Below, one piece after another: positions 13,164 through 21,868 of a stretch of 36,257 nt of DNA (its first letter is position 1; the number at the start of each line of letters is the position of its first letter). The stretch comes from Spirulina subsalsa FACHB-351. Its GTDB lineage: Bacteria > Cyanobacteriota > Cyanobacteriia > Cyanobacteriales > Spirulinaceae. Under the pieces are notes generated by a model that did no database searches, was not told where the DNA came from, and was given only the letters and a program-made list of their open reading frames with translations. The translations under genes were made by a program, and so were the position numbers. Location: the NCBI RefSeq assembly GCF_026130165.1, contig NZ_JAIHOM010000047.1:1-36257 (forward strand). Reading direction: 5' to 3'.

Positions 13164-15129
13164 CGAGTGGGCGCGCGAGAACCGCATCATGCCGTCGACG
13201 TCGCCGATCCCCGGCCCGTTCGACCCTGATACCAACCCCTACATGCGCCCGGTCGCCTGGGCGTTCGCCCAGCCCTGCTATAACCGCGTCACCTTCGTGA
13301 TGGGTACGCAAATGGGCAAGAGCGTCACGATGGAGAACATCGCCGGCCACCGGCTCGACGAGGATCCTACGCCGATCATGTACGTGACCCCGACTCGCCC
13401 GCTGATCGTGTCGACGGTCGAGCCCAAGTTCATGGACATGTTCCGCGAATGCGGCTCGCTGCTGGCCAAGTACGACTGGCGGCGTTCGTCGATCACCACC
13501 AAGTGGATCGGCGGTATCAAGTTTCGCTTTGCCTGGGCGGGCTCGGCCACCGAGCTGGCCGCCGACTCGGCGGGCCTGGTGCTGGTCGACGAGGTCGACC
13601 GCATCGTCAACACCAGCGAGGGCGACACCACCGAGGTGATCGAAGCGCGCGGCGACGCCTACGTCGACAGCAAGATCGGTTACACCGCGACGCCGACGCA
13701 CGGCAAGGTCGAGAAGCGCCGCGACGATCGCACCGGCCTCGAACACTGGCAGACGGCCAAGGCTGCCGCCCTGGGCTCGGCCGTATGGCGGCTGTGGCAG
13801 AGCGGCACGCGCCACGAGTGGGCCGTGCCGTGCCCCGAGTGCCTGGAGTACTTCGTACCCTGGTCGGGGCTGCTGTGGTGGCCGGGGCAGGGCACCGAGA
13901 AGGAATGCACGCCAGACGAGGCGGCGCGAACCGCGCGCCTGTGCTGCCCAAATCACGGCTGCATGATCGAGGACAAGTGGCGCCCCTGGATGAACCGCCG
14001 CGGCGTGCCGGTGGCCCCGGGCCAATCGGTGACCCCGGCCCAGCGCATGGGCGACCAGGTGCACGCCGGCGAGGTGGTCGGTACCGCCGACACTGAAGGC
14101 TCGACGCATTACTCGATATGGGTCTCGGGGCTGTGCTCGTTCGCGGCCAAGAAGACCTATGGATTCCTGGCCAAGAAGCTGCTGGCCGCGCAGATCTCGG
14201 GCGACCCCGGCAAGCTGCTTGCAGTGCACAACACCGGCTTTGGCGAGGTGTATTCCGAAACCGGCGACGTGCCGAGCTGGGAAGAGATCAAGATGCTGCA
14301 GTGGCCCTACGCGCTCGGCGAGCTGGTTCTCGAGCCGATCAAGATCTATGGCACGGTCGACGTGCAGAAAAACCGCCTGGTCTACGTCACCCGGGCGTGG
14401 TTTCTGGGCATGGGTTCGGCCTTGCTTGAGCATGGCGAGCTGTGGGGGCCGACCGATCAAGACGAGGTATGGGACCAGCTCGGCGAGCTGCTCGGTACCG
14501 AGTACGGCGGCCGTGGCATCGACCTGCTCGGTATCGATATTGGGTACCGCGACGACCAGGTCTATCAGTTCATCAATGCCCACAAGTCGCAGGCGATCGC
14601 CCTGCGCGGCCGAGACAAGCTGGATAAGCCGTTCAAGCTCGAGCGAGTCGAGCAGGACCGCAAGGGCAAGACCCGTAAACGTGGCGACGCGCGCTGGGCG
14701 TTCGACAGCCCGCTCGCCAAGCGCTGGGTTCACTCGCGCATCGTCCGCGCCCAGCAGACCGATGCCGGCCGCCGGCCGGGCTGGTGGCTGTTGCCGATCG
14801 GTGTCAACGACGACTACTGCAAGCAGCTCGTCGGCGAGGAGTGGGTCGAGAGCGAGGGCCGCTTCAAGCAAGTGGGCGAAAACCACTACCTCGACTGTGA
14901 AGCGATGCAGTACGTGCTCGCCCTGCGCGACAAGCTGCATCGCAAGCGCAAGGGCGCCCTGACCCGCGACGAACTCGCGCGGAAAGTCGACCCCAAGGCC
15001 ACACCGCCCGAGGAGGTCGCGCCGGATCCCGAGCCGTCACCGCCAGCCAGCGCCCCCGATAACGAACCCACCCCACCGCAAGCGCCGGCCAAGAAGGCCC
15101 GCTTCAAGGTGAAACGACGTAGGCGATAA
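13123..15129 (+). CDS. terL: Terminase large subunit (gpA family)
   Basis: This 668-residue packaging ATPase-nuclease is of the lambda gpA type. The ATPase domain has the Walker A-like motif GTQMGKS (61-67) and Walker B LVLVDEVD (152-159). A zinc-ribbon-like Cys set (CPECLE, CCPNHGC) lies in the middle. The nuclease domain contains GTVDVQKN and LLGIDIGYRDD. The C-terminus is Pro-rich and ends in KRRRR. The start is uncertain: ATG 13123, ATG 13132 and GTG 13093 are all in frame, and similarity to the gpA N-terminus (helix before the TADEWA motif) could favour the GTG. It overlaps terS by about 40 bases. Confidence 0.93.
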   Translation: MAKMVTAPPPRTADEWARENRIMPSTSPIPGPFDPDTNPYMRPVAWAFAQPCYNRVTFVMGTQMGKSVTMENIAGHRLDEDPTPIMYVTPTRPLIVSTVEPKFMDMFRECGSLLAKYDWRRSSITTKWIGGIKFRFAWAGSATELAADSAGLVLVDEVDRIVNTSEGDTTEVIEARGDAYVDSKIGYTATPTHGKVEKRRDDRTGLEHWQTAKAAALGSAVWRLWQSGTRHEWAVPCPECLEYFVPWSGLLWWPGQGTEKECTPDEAARTARLCCPNHGCMIEDKWRPWMNRRGVPVAPGQSVTPAQRMGDQVHAGEVVGTADTEGSTHYSIWVSGLCSFAAKKTYGFLAKKLLAAQISGDPGKLLAVHNTGFGEVYSETGDVPSWEEIKMLQWPYALGELVLEPIKIYGTVDVQKNRLVYVTRAWFLGMGSALLEHGELWGPTDQDEVWDQLGELLGTEYGGRGIDLLGIDIGYRDDQVYQFINAHKSQAIALRGRDKLDKPFKLERVEQDRKGKTRKRGDARWAFDSPLAKRWVHSRIVRAQQTDAGRRPGWWLLPIGVNDDYCKQLVGEEWVESEGRFKQVGENHYLDCEAMQYVLALRDKLHRKRKGALTRDELARKVDPKATPPEEVAPDPEPSPPASAPDNEPTPPQAPAKKARFKVKRRRR

Positions 15130-15131
15130 CC

Positions 15132-15665
15132 ATGCGACCACCTCAGATCCGCGCCGGGGATAGCGTTTCCTGGCGCGTTCGCCTGCCCGGCTATCCGGCC
15201 GAGTCGGGTTGGCAGCTGCACTACGCGCTGCGCGGCCCCCAGGGCATCGACATCGAGGCCCTGGAAGGCGAGGGCGGCGACTACCTGGTCGAGGTGGTGG
15301 CCGCCGACAGCAGCGAGTGGCAGGCGGGCCTGTATCGCTGGGTGGCCTACGTGGTCGGCCCTGCCGGCCAGCGCCTGACCAAGGCCACCGGCGACCTGCA
15401 TATCCACCCGGATCTCCTCGCCCTGGACGGCCCCGAGGACATGCGCAGCCACGCGCGGCGCATGCTCGATCTGATCGAGGCAGCGCTGGAGAAGCGCATC
15501 CCGAAGGACCAGCAGAGCTACGAGATCGACGGCCAGCGCCTCGACCGGATCCCGATCGAGCGCCTCGAGGCGCTGCGCATCCGGTACCGGCGGGAGGTGG
15601 CCCAGGAGAGCCGGCGGGGCAATGGCCCGTTTGGCCGCACCGTTAAATGGAGCTACCCCGCATGA
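15132..15665 (+). CDS. Putative head-tail connector with N-terminal beta domain
   Basis: This 177-residue protein lies between terL and the portal, where lambda has gpW. Residues 1-95 look beta-rich (GDSVSWRVRLPGYP, then GWQLHYALRG, YLVEVVAADSSEWQAGLYRWVAYVVG), like an Ig-type fold. The C-terminal part (about 105-165) is helical and gpW-like: MLDLIEAALEKRIPKDQQSYEIDGQRLDRIPIERLEAL, RIRYRREVAQE. It may be a gpW-type connector fused to a beta domain. The ATG at 15132 follows the terL stop by two bases, and the stop overlaps the portal ATG. Confidence 0.65.
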   Translation: MRPPQIRAGDSVSWRVRLPGYPAESGWQLHYALRGPQGIDIEALEGEGGDYLVEVVAADSSEWQAGLYRWVAYVVGPAGQRLTKATGDLHIHPDLLALDGPEDMRSHARRMLDLIEAALEKRIPKDQQSYEIDGQRLDRIPIERLEALRIRYRREVAQESRRGNGPFGRTVKWSYPA

Positions 15666-17167
15666 GACGAGAGAAGCCGAGCCTGCTGCAGCGCGCCCTC
15701 AACGTCGCGTGGTACGCGACCGTCGGCATGAAGCGCAGCTTCTCCGCGGCCCGGCGATCGCGTCTCACCCAGGGCTGGTCGACCCGGACCAGTGCCGGCG
15801 ACGCCAACCAGGTGATTTACCGCGACCACGAGACGTTGCGCCAACGCTCGCGCGAGCAGTCGATCAACAGCCCGTACATCAAGCGCTATCACCGGCTGCT
15901 GAAACAGAACGTCATCGGCCCGAAGGGCATCCAGCTGCAGAGTAAGGCCGAGCTGGACGATGGCAAGTCGGATCGCCGCGCCCGGCACATCATCGAGCAT
16001 GGTTGGAAGCGCTGGGGGCGAAAGGGCACCTGCGACGTGACCGGGCGCTACTCCTGGGTGACGTTCCTGCAGCTGTGGCTTGAGACCCTGGCCCGCGACG
16101 GCGAGGTGATGGTGCGCCTGGTGCGCAACTTCCCCAACCGCTACGGCTTCGCCGTGCAGATTCTTGAGTGCGACCGGCTCGACCTGAACTACAACGACCT
16201 GCTGCCCAACGGGCACCGGGTGCGCATGGGCGTGGAGCTCGACGACTGGGAGCGCCCGCTCGCCTACTACCTGCTGCGCGACCACCCGGGTGACGTGCAG
16301 CAGCGGCAACCGGCCCGCGGCCGGCATGAGCGCATCCCGGCCAGCGAGCTGCTGCACACCTTCGAGCCCTGGCGCCCGCACCAGTCCCGCGGATTCACCT
16401 GGGCGCATGCGGCGATGCTCGAGCTCTACCACCTGGACGAGTACCGCAAGGCCGAGATGCTGGCCGCCGAGCACGGCGCCAAGCTGACCGGCTTCTTCGA
16501 GCAGGACGCCGAATGGCTGGAGCCGCCGGACGAGGACGAGCAGGACGCCGAGATCGAGGAGGAGATCGAGGCCGGCACGGCCAAGATTCTGCCCTACGGC
16601 GTGAAGTTCACGCCCTACAAGAGCGACCACCCCAGCTCGAACTTCGGGCCGTTCCTCAAGCAGGGGCTGCGCGGTACCGCCGCCGGCCTGGGGCCGAGCT
16701 ACAACCGCCTGGCTCATGACCTGGAGGGCGTCAGCTTCTCGAGCCTGCGCTCGGGCGAGCTGGACGAGCGCGATTACTACAAGTGCCTGCAGCAGTTCGT
16801 GATCAGCGAGCTGCTCGAGTTCGTGTTCGAGGCCTGGCTGGAGATGGCCATGCTGACCGGCGCGGTGAGCCTGTCGTTTTCGCGCATTGAGCAGTACCAG
16901 AGCGTGCACTGGCAGCCGCGCGGCTGGGACTGGGTAGACCCAGCGAAGGACAGCAAGGCGGCCAGCGAGTCGATCAAGAACCGCACCAAGACCCGCAGTT
17001 ACTACATTCGCCAGGCCGGCGACGACCCCGAGGAAGTGTTCGAGGAGCTGGCCCGCGAGGAGGAGGAGCTGCGCGAAAAAGGCCTGCTGCCCCCAGTGGG
17101 CGAGGGCTCCACCGACAACCCCACGGATCCAGACGATGACGAAGACGAAACGCGCGACGCCGCCTGA
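15662..17167 (+). CDS. Portal protein (lambda gpB family)
   Basis: This 501-residue protein should form the dodecameric portal through which DNA enters the head. Typical family features are visible: an N-terminal WSTRTSAGDANQVIYRDHETLRQRSREQSINSPYIKRY segment, FLQLWLETLARDGEVMVRLVRN, RIPASELLHTFEPWRPHQSRGFTW and DLEGVSFSSLRSGELDERD. The C-terminus is acidic. ATG 15662 overlaps the previous stop (ATGA) with GGAG upstream; ATG 15647 is the alternative. The 3' end overlaps the protease-capsid gene by 32 bases. Confidence 0.93.
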   Translation: MRREKPSLLQRALNVAWYATVGMKRSFSAARRSRLTQGWSTRTSAGDANQVIYRDHETLRQRSREQSINSPYIKRYHRLLKQNVIGPKGIQLQSKAELDDGKSDRRARHIIEHGWKRWGRKGTCDVTGRYSWVTFLQLWLETLARDGEVMVRLVRNFPNRYGFAVQILECDRLDLNYNDLLPNGHRVRMGVELDDWERPLAYYLLRDHPGDVQQRQPARGRHERIPASELLHTFEPWRPHQSRGFTWAHAAMLELYHLDEYRKAEMLAAEHGAKLTGFFEQDAEWLEPPDEDEQDAEIEEEIEAGTAKILPYGVKFTPYKSDHPSSNFGPFLKQGLRGTAAGLGPSYNRLAHDLEGVSFSSLRSGELDERDYYKCLQQFVISELLEFVFEAWLEMAMLTGAVSLSFSRIEQYQSVHWQPRGWDWVDPAKDSKAASESIKNRTKTRSYYIRQAGDDPEEVFEELAREEEELREKGLLPPVGEGSTDNPTDPDDDEDETRDAA

Positions 17168-19094
17168 CCAGGTGGTGCGCACGATCCAGAGCGCCCCGAT
17201 GGCTCGGGCCTTGACCGTGGTCGAGGACAGCATCGACCTCGAAAAGCGCACGGTCGAGGTCGCCGTCTCCAGCGAGTACCCGTTCCGGCGGTGGTTCGGC
17301 ATGGAGATCCTCGACCACTCCCCGCAGGCCGTCGACCTGACCCGACTGAAGAACGGCGCCCCGCTGCTCGACCAGCATGGCCGACAGATCGGGGTGGTCG
17401 AGGACGCCTGGATCGATGGCGACCGCAAGCTGCGCGCCAAGGTGCGCTTCTCGCGGGGCGAGTATGCCGAGGAGATCTGGCAGGACGTAGTCGACGGCAT
17501 TCGCCGCAACATCTCCTGCGGTTACCTGATCCACGAAATGGTGCTCGAGAGCGAGCGCGATGGTGTGGACACCTACCGCGTTACCAAGTGGGAGCCCTAC
17601 GAGGTTTCTTCCGTTTCCATCCCGGTTGACCCGACCGTCGGCGTCGGCCGTTCGCTAGACCAGCAGCAGCACACCATCACCGTAAAGGAAAGACGCATGG
17701 ATCCTAAGCAGCAGAACACCCAAGGCGCCGACGACCAGACTCCCGGCACCACTACCACCGTCGTCAGCGGCGGCGAGCAGCAGCGCGGCATGACCACGCC
17801 GGCCGCGCCGCGCGACGATATCCTGGCCCAGGAGCGTCAGCGCGTGGCGGACATCACCGCCATGGGCGATCGCTTCAACCAGCGCAGCCTTGCAACCGAC
17901 GCCATCCAGAAGGGTTACAGCGTCGACCAGGTGCGCGCCATGATCCTGGAGCGCATCAACCCGCAGTCGGCCCCGGCCGGCGCTGGCCAGGGTGGCGACC
18001 TGCCCAAGTTCGGCCAGCAGCGCAACGTGACCACCGAGGGCCTCGGCGTCACCGAGCAGGAAGCCCAGCAGTACTCGCTGATGCGCGCGCTCAACGCCGC
18101 CGCCACCAATGACTGGAGCAAGGCCGGCTTCGAGCGCGAGCTGTCGATCGCCACCGCCGACGCCCTGGGCAAGGAGGCTCGCGGCTTCTTCGTGCCTCAC
18201 GACATGCTGATGCGCGCGATGATCCACCACCCCAGCGCTTCCATGCGCCGCGGCCTCGAGGTCGGTACCGCCGGCAAGGGCGGCGAGCTGGTGGCCACCG
18301 ACCTGCGCATCGATCAGTTCATCGACATCCTGCGCAACAAGACGGTGATCGCCCAGCTGGGCGCGCGGATGCTCTCCGGCCTCGAGGGCGACCTCGACCT
18401 GCCGAAGAAGGTCAGCGGCTCGAACTTCTACTGGCTCGGCGAGAAAGAGGACGTGAACCTCTCCGACTTCGACCTGGCGACCCTGCCGATGAAGCCGAAG
18501 ACCATCGCCGGCGGTATCCCGGTCACCCGCAAGCTGCGCAAGCAGGCCGCGCTGTCGGTCGAGGCGCTGATCGTGGACGACCTGATCAGCGGTATCGGCG
18601 TGGCCATCGACCTGGCGATGCTGCTGGGTACCGGTACCGACAACCAGCCGCTGGGCCTGCTCAACCAGACCGGCCTGGGCGCGATCGAGTACGACGCCCA
18701 GGGCATCGCCTGGGGCAAGGTGGTCGATATGGTCACCAAGGTGGCGACCTACAACGCCGACCAGGGCGCGCTGGCGTACCTGACCGGCGTGGTGGAGCGC
18801 GGCGCCGCCCAGCAGACCGAGAAGTTTTCCGGTACCGGCAAGACGATCTGGGGCGACGACAACCGCGTCAACGGCTACCGCGCCGAGGCCACCAACCAGA
18901 TGCCCAACGATACCTGGGTGTTCGGTGACTGGAGCCAGATCGTCATCGGCATGTGGGGCGTGCTGGATCTCAAGCCGGATCCCTACGCCCTGGCCGGCCA
19001 GGATGGCTTGATCGTTCGCGTGTTCCAGGACGTCGACGCCAACACCCGCCGCCCCGAGTCGTTCTGCGTAGCGTCCAAGGCGACCGCCGGCTAA
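17136..19094 (+). CDS. Prohead protease-major capsid protein fusion
   Basis: This 652-residue polypeptide combines an HK97-type S78 prohead protease (about 20-185) with an HK97-fold major capsid protein (about 330-650). The protease His81 (LLDQHGRQIG) and Ser127 (RRNISCGYLI) are present. A scaffold-like Gln/Thr-rich and helical linker covers about 190-330. The capsid part contains PMKPKTIAGGIPVTRKLRKQ and AIDLAMLLGTGTDNQPLGLLN. An internal ATG at 17697 (residue 188, MDPKQQ) has AAAGGAAAG just upstream and could give a separate capsid precursor of 465 residues. Fusion of the two is known in some phages. Followed by a terminator. Confidence 0.93.
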   Translation: MTKTKRATPPDQVVRTIQSAPMARALTVVEDSIDLEKRTVEVAVSSEYPFRRWFGMEILDHSPQAVDLTRLKNGAPLLDQHGRQIGVVEDAWIDGDRKLRAKVRFSRGEYAEEIWQDVVDGIRRNISCGYLIHEMVLESERDGVDTYRVTKWEPYEVSSVSIPVDPTVGVGRSLDQQQHTITVKERRMDPKQQNTQGADDQTPGTTTTVVSGGEQQRGMTTPAAPRDDILAQERQRVADITAMGDRFNQRSLATDAIQKGYSVDQVRAMILERINPQSAPAGAGQGGDLPKFGQQRNVTTEGLGVTEQEAQQYSLMRALNAAATNDWSKAGFERELSIATADALGKEARGFFVPHDMLMRAMIHHPSASMRRGLEVGTAGKGGELVATDLRIDQFIDILRNKTVIAQLGARMLSGLEGDLDLPKKVSGSNFYWLGEKEDVNLSDFDLATLPMKPKTIAGGIPVTRKLRKQAALSVEALIVDDLISGIGVAIDLAMLLGTGTDNQPLGLLNQTGLGAIEYDAQGIAWGKVVDMVTKVATYNADQGALAYLTGVVERGAAQQTEKFSGTGKTIWGDDNRVNGYRAEATNQMPNDTWVFGDWSQIVIGMWGVLDLKPDPYALAGQDGLIVRVFQDVDANTRRPESFCVASKATAG

Positions 19095-19117
19095 CAGCTA
19101 CCCAAGCGGGCAGGTTT

Positions 19118-19141
19118 GAGGGGCTCCGGCCCCTCTTTTTT
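19118..19141 (+). terminator. Terminator after the capsid gene
   Basis: GAGGGGC at 19118-19124, loop TCCG, GCCCCTC at 19129-19135, then six T. Inside the late operon it probably reduces, but does not end, transcription, giving more capsid than tail mRNA. Confidence 0.85.
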
Positions 19142-19167
19142 CTCCCCATTACCGAACAGGTATTCCC

Positions 19168-19410
19168 ATGGCTCAGCAAGAGATCGACCAGGTCGAGGTT
19201 ATCGCCAGCGACGATTTCCGCTCCCGCGGAGAGCTGGTCAAGAAAGACAGCCCCTTCAAGTGCACTAAGGGCACCGCCAAACAGCTGGTGGCCACCGGCA
19301 AGGCGCGCTGGCCGGAAAAGGAAGCGAAGCCCGACGACGAAGGCGACGGCAAGAAAGCCCCGGCCGCCAACGCGAAGAAAGAGCCAGCGAAAGAGCCGGC
19401 TAAGTCATGA
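19168..19410 (+). CDS. Small Lys/Ala-tailed structural-region protein
   Basis: This 80-residue protein is unrecognised. The N-terminal half is compact (VEVIASDDFRSRGELVKKDSPFKCTKGTAKQLVATGKARW) and the C-terminal 30 residues are a low-complexity Lys, Ala, Pro and Glu tail. The body plus basic tail plan recurs in the small protein before the tail sheath (25276). It overlaps the next gene by ATGA. A minor head or connector role is inferred from position. Confidence 0.6.
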   Translation: MAQQEIDQVEVIASDDFRSRGELVKKDSPFKCTKGTAKQLVATGKARWPEKEAKPDDEGDGKKAPAANAKKEPAKEPAKS

Positions 19411-19766
19411 TCGGCGCCGACGACCTGGATGACTTCTTCGACCCGGACGAGTTCGGCTGCGAGGTGCGCCTGGTCGTCGGCGACGACGTGATCGAGATTC
19501 GCGGCATGCGCCGCCCGGCACCCCAGCCGACCGACCTGCGCCAGGGCAACCGCTCGCAGGGTGGCGTGCGGGCCAAGCCGGGCGAGCGGGTGCTGCAGAT
19601 CGCGGCGCATGACCTGCCGGCCGACTGGCCGGAGCGGCGCGTCGAGATCGCCGAGGAGCACTTCACCGCGGTGGAGGTGCTGCCGATCGGGCGGGTGCGG
19701 GTGGGCCTGGTCCTGGTGCCCTACAGCGAGAGGACGACCGAGCATGCAGGGTGGCTTCGAGATTAG
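19407..19766 (+). CDS. Head-tail joining protein (gpFII/Phage_attach-like)
   Basis: This 119-residue protein follows the capsid region. The pattern of an N-terminal DDLDDFFDPDEFG segment, followed by beta strands (EVRLVVGDDVIEIRGM, ERVLQIAAHDLP, EHFTAVEVLPI, RVRVGLVLVPY), fits phage head-tail attachment proteins of the lambda gpFII type. It overlaps the previous stop and the gpZ-like start. The family call rests on pattern and position. Confidence 0.65.
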   Translation: MIGADDLDDFFDPDEFGCEVRLVVGDDVIEIRGMRRPAPQPTDLRQGNRSQGGVRAKPGERVLQIAAHDLPADWPERRVEIAEEHFTAVEVLPIGRVRVGLVLVPYSERTTEHAGWLRD

Positions 19767-20274
19767 CCTGCGCATGCGCGAGGCCCAGAACCGTATGCCC
19801 GAGCTGATCGAGGCCACGGCCAAGCAGCTCGAGCTAGCGGTGGGGCGCGCCCTGCGCAAGACCGGCCAATGGCTGCGCACCCACTCGGTGCGCGAGCTGG
19901 GCCGCGAGCTGGGCATCACCCAGGCGCCGCTGCGGCAGCGCTTCAAGCTCTATCCGCGCGTCGAAGATGGCCAGGTGAAGGTGTGGGTCGGCCTGCGGCC
20001 GATCTCGGTGCACTACCTGGGCAGCCCGGCGCAGACCGTGACCGGCGTGCGTGTCGGCCGGCAGAGCTACGACGGCGCCTTCGTCAACCCGATGCGCAGC
20101 CGGCACATGCTGGTGTGGCGCCGCAAGGGCCGCGAGCGGCTGCCGATCGAGCGCGTGACCCAGGAGATCGCCGAGCTGGGCGAGGCCGTGGTGCAGCGCT
20201 GGGAGACGCGGGTGGAGGCCCGCTTCATCGAACTGTTCGAGCAAGAGGTGCGCTATGTCCTTTCGTCCGCTTGA
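19744..20274 (+). CDS. Minor tail protein (gpZ-like)
   Basis: This 176-residue basic protein has a long N-terminal helix (LIEATAKQLELAVGRALRKTGQWLRTHSVRELGRELGIT, about 22-60) and a beta region, RFKLYPRVEDGQVKVWVGLRPISVHYLG, as in lambda gpZ, a tail-completion protein. ATG at 19744 with AGAGGA upstream overlaps the previous gene by 23 bases. It probably works at the head-tail interface. Confidence 0.75.
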   Translation: MQGGFEISLRMREAQNRMPELIEATAKQLELAVGRALRKTGQWLRTHSVRELGRELGITQAPLRQRFKLYPRVEDGQVKVWVGLRPISVHYLGSPAQTVTGVRVGRQSYDGAFVNPMRSRHMLVWRRKGRERLPIERVTQEIAELGEAVVQRWETRVEARFIELFEQEVRYVLSSA

Positions 20275-20800
20275 GCAGCCGTCGGACCTGTTCGACGCGA
20301 TCCGCGCGGTGCTCCTGGAGCGCATCCGAGACATCCACGTCGGCAACTACGACGACTTCGGCGCGGACGAGGCCGGCCGCGTCGGTACCGGCGGCGAGAT
20401 CCTGATCGAGTTCGAGCGCACCACGCCCGGCGAGCGGGCGCCCGATGGCCGCTACGGCTACGAGTATGCGATCACGCTGCACTGCGTCGTGGGCCGCCAC
20501 CGGCACCGCGCCGCCCTGGAAGCGGTGAACTTGGCGGCGGTGGTGCAGCGCGTGGCAACCGATGCGCTGTGGGGCCTGCCGGTGGATCAGATCAAGCGCC
20601 CCGAGCAGCTGCGCGCCGAGCCCAGCTTCTACAAGCAGGGCGCGAACGGCTATGACGCCTGGGGCGTGAGCTTCAACCAGCGCATCACCCTCGGCCCGAA
20701 CCTGGCCGAGGAAGATCCGCAGGTGGGTACCGGCCCGGGCGCGCTGGTGAGCTGGGCCGCCTCGGACGATGAAGCCGACTACGAGACGCCGAACCCATGA
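20255..20800 (+). CDS. Probable tail terminator/completion protein
   Basis: This 181-residue protein is not firmly recognised. It lies between the gpZ-like gene and the tail spike. Its plan of an N-terminal DLFDAIRAVLLERI helix, a GGEILIEFERTTPGERAPDGRYGYEYAITLHCVVGRHRHRAALEAVNLAAVV core and an ISFNQ-like end resembles tail terminator proteins of contractile-tailed phages (gpU or Mu gp37 types). It overlaps the previous gene by 20 bases and the next start by ATGA. Confidence 0.55.
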   Translation: MSFRPLEQPSDLFDAIRAVLLERIRDIHVGNYDDFGADEAGRVGTGGEILIEFERTTPGERAPDGRYGYEYAITLHCVVGRHRHRAALEAVNLAAVVQRVATDALWGLPVDQIKRPEQLRAEPSFYKQGANGYDAWGVSFNQRITLGPNLAEEDPQVGTGPGALVSWAASDDEADYETPNP

Positions 20801-21531
20801 GAGACCTGATCGACGCGCTGATCCGTGAGGCCCTCGCGCCCTACCTGGAGCGTATCGCGCACCTCGAGGACGAGATCGAGGATCTGCACCGGCGTGCCCG
20901 CAACCAGGGCCGCCGGGGCGTGGTGGTGGCCGTCGATCACGCCAAGGGCCTGTGCAAGGTCAAGCACGGCGGCAACACCACGCCGTGGATCCGCTGGGCC
21001 TGCGCTGCTGCCGGCGAGGTGAGCGAGTGGCGCCCGCCTTCGGTGGGCGAGGGCTGCGAGCTGATCAACCACGGCGGCGGCGACGACAGCGGTCAGACCA
21101 TCGCCGTGCCGGGCATCCCGACCGCCGCTTACCCGCCGCCGGGCAGCAGCGCAACGCTGCACCGCGTGCGCTACAAGGACGGCGCCACCGCCGAGTACGA
21201 CTTCGCCAGCCACGTGAACAAATGGACGAATGGACAAACGTCCATCGAGAGCGGCCAGGACTACATCGAGCTGTCGAGCGCGGGCTCGACGCTGCGGCTG
21301 GATAGCAGCGGCATCTCGCTGGACGGCCAGCAGATCGACCTGACCGGCGCCGGCATCGGCTTGATCGGCCCTACCGTCAACGAGGGCGGGATCTCGATCA
21401 CCGGCGGCGCGGGCATGCAGTCGTCGGGCGATATCACCACCGAAGCCGACGTCAAGGCCGGCAGCGTGAGCCTAACCGACCACCGTCACCGCGAGAACGG
21501 ACAGGGCAGCCTGACCGACGCACCGGAGTAA
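20797..21531 (+). CDS. V: Baseplate spike protein (P2 gpV-like)
   Basis: This 244-residue protein forms the central membrane-piercing spike. An N-terminal coiled coil (about 8-35) is followed by an OB-fold domain (RRGVVVAVDHAKGLCKVKHGG to SGQTIAVPGIPTAAYPPP) and a beta-helix with repeated STLRLDSSGISLDGQQIDLTG-type turns. The tip has His229-x-His231 (DHRHRE), as in iron-binding spike apices. Residues 141-149 are encoded by the in-gene iteron cluster D. It starts the P2-order tail block. Confidence 0.92.
   Translation: MRDLIDALIREALAPYLERIAHLEDEIEDLHRRARNQGRRGVVVAVDHAKGLCKVKHGGNTTPWIRWACAAAGEVSEWRPPSVGEGCELINHGGGDDSGQTIAVPGIPTAAYPPPGSSATLHRVRYKDGATAEYDFASHVNKWTNGQTSIESGQDYIELSSAGSTLRLDSSGISLDGQQIDLTGAGIGLIGPTVNEGGISITGGAGMQSSGDITTEADVKAGSVSLTDHRHRENGQGSLTDAPE
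21219..21242 (+). repeat. Iteron cluster D inside the spike gene
   Basis: Three 8-bp units in perfect register, CAAATGGA at 21219, CGAATGGA at 21227 and CAAACGTC at 21235, lie within coding sequence. The surrounding DNA is much richer in GC. TGGAC at 21231-21235 and GTCCA at 21240-21244 also form a small palindrome. The units match cluster C most closely. Confidence 0.6.
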
Positions 21532-21535
21532 CCCC

Positions 21536-21868
21536 ATGATCGGCATGGACCGAGAAACCGGCCGCACCATCGACGGCTGGGCGCAGTTCGTCTCGCGCGC
21601 GACGCAGGTACTGACCACGCCGGTCGGCGGGCGTGAGCACCGCCGCCGCTTCGGCTGCCGGGTGCCCGAGCTGCTGGGCCGGCTGACCAGCGACGAGGTG
21701 CTGATCCTGGCCCAGAGTCGCGGCATCGCGGCCTTTTACGAGCCGCTCAACGGCTTGTCCGATTTCACCCCCACGCGCTGCCTCGCCCGCCGCCACGCCA
21801 CCGGCCTACGCCTGGTGTTCGAGGGCCGCTGGGTGGGCCGGCGCGTGTCGTTCGAGGTAGACGTCTGA
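21536..21868 (+). CDS. W: Baseplate wedge protein (P2 gpW/gp25-like)
   Basis: This 110-residue protein is of the gp25/gpW family, the small wedge component that connects baseplate and sheath. RATQVLTTPVGGREHRRRFGCRVPELLG (about 22-49) is the diagnostic segment. Start ATG at 21536 with GGAG upstream; the stop overlaps the gpJ start. Confidence 0.92.
   Translation: MIGMDRETGRTIDGWAQFVSRATQVLTTPVGGREHRRRFGCRVPELLGRLTSDEVLILAQSRGIAAFYEPLNGLSDFTPTRCLARRHATGLRLVFEGRWVGRRVSFEVDV

Noticed and set aside
13054-14940. A 628-codon open frame opposite the large terminase gene
   Set aside because: Composition and position show it to be a shadow of the terminase coding sequence; no domain is recognisable.
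15653-17512. A 619-codon open frame opposite the portal and protease genes
   Set aside because: It spans the border of two real genes on the other strand and has no family features.
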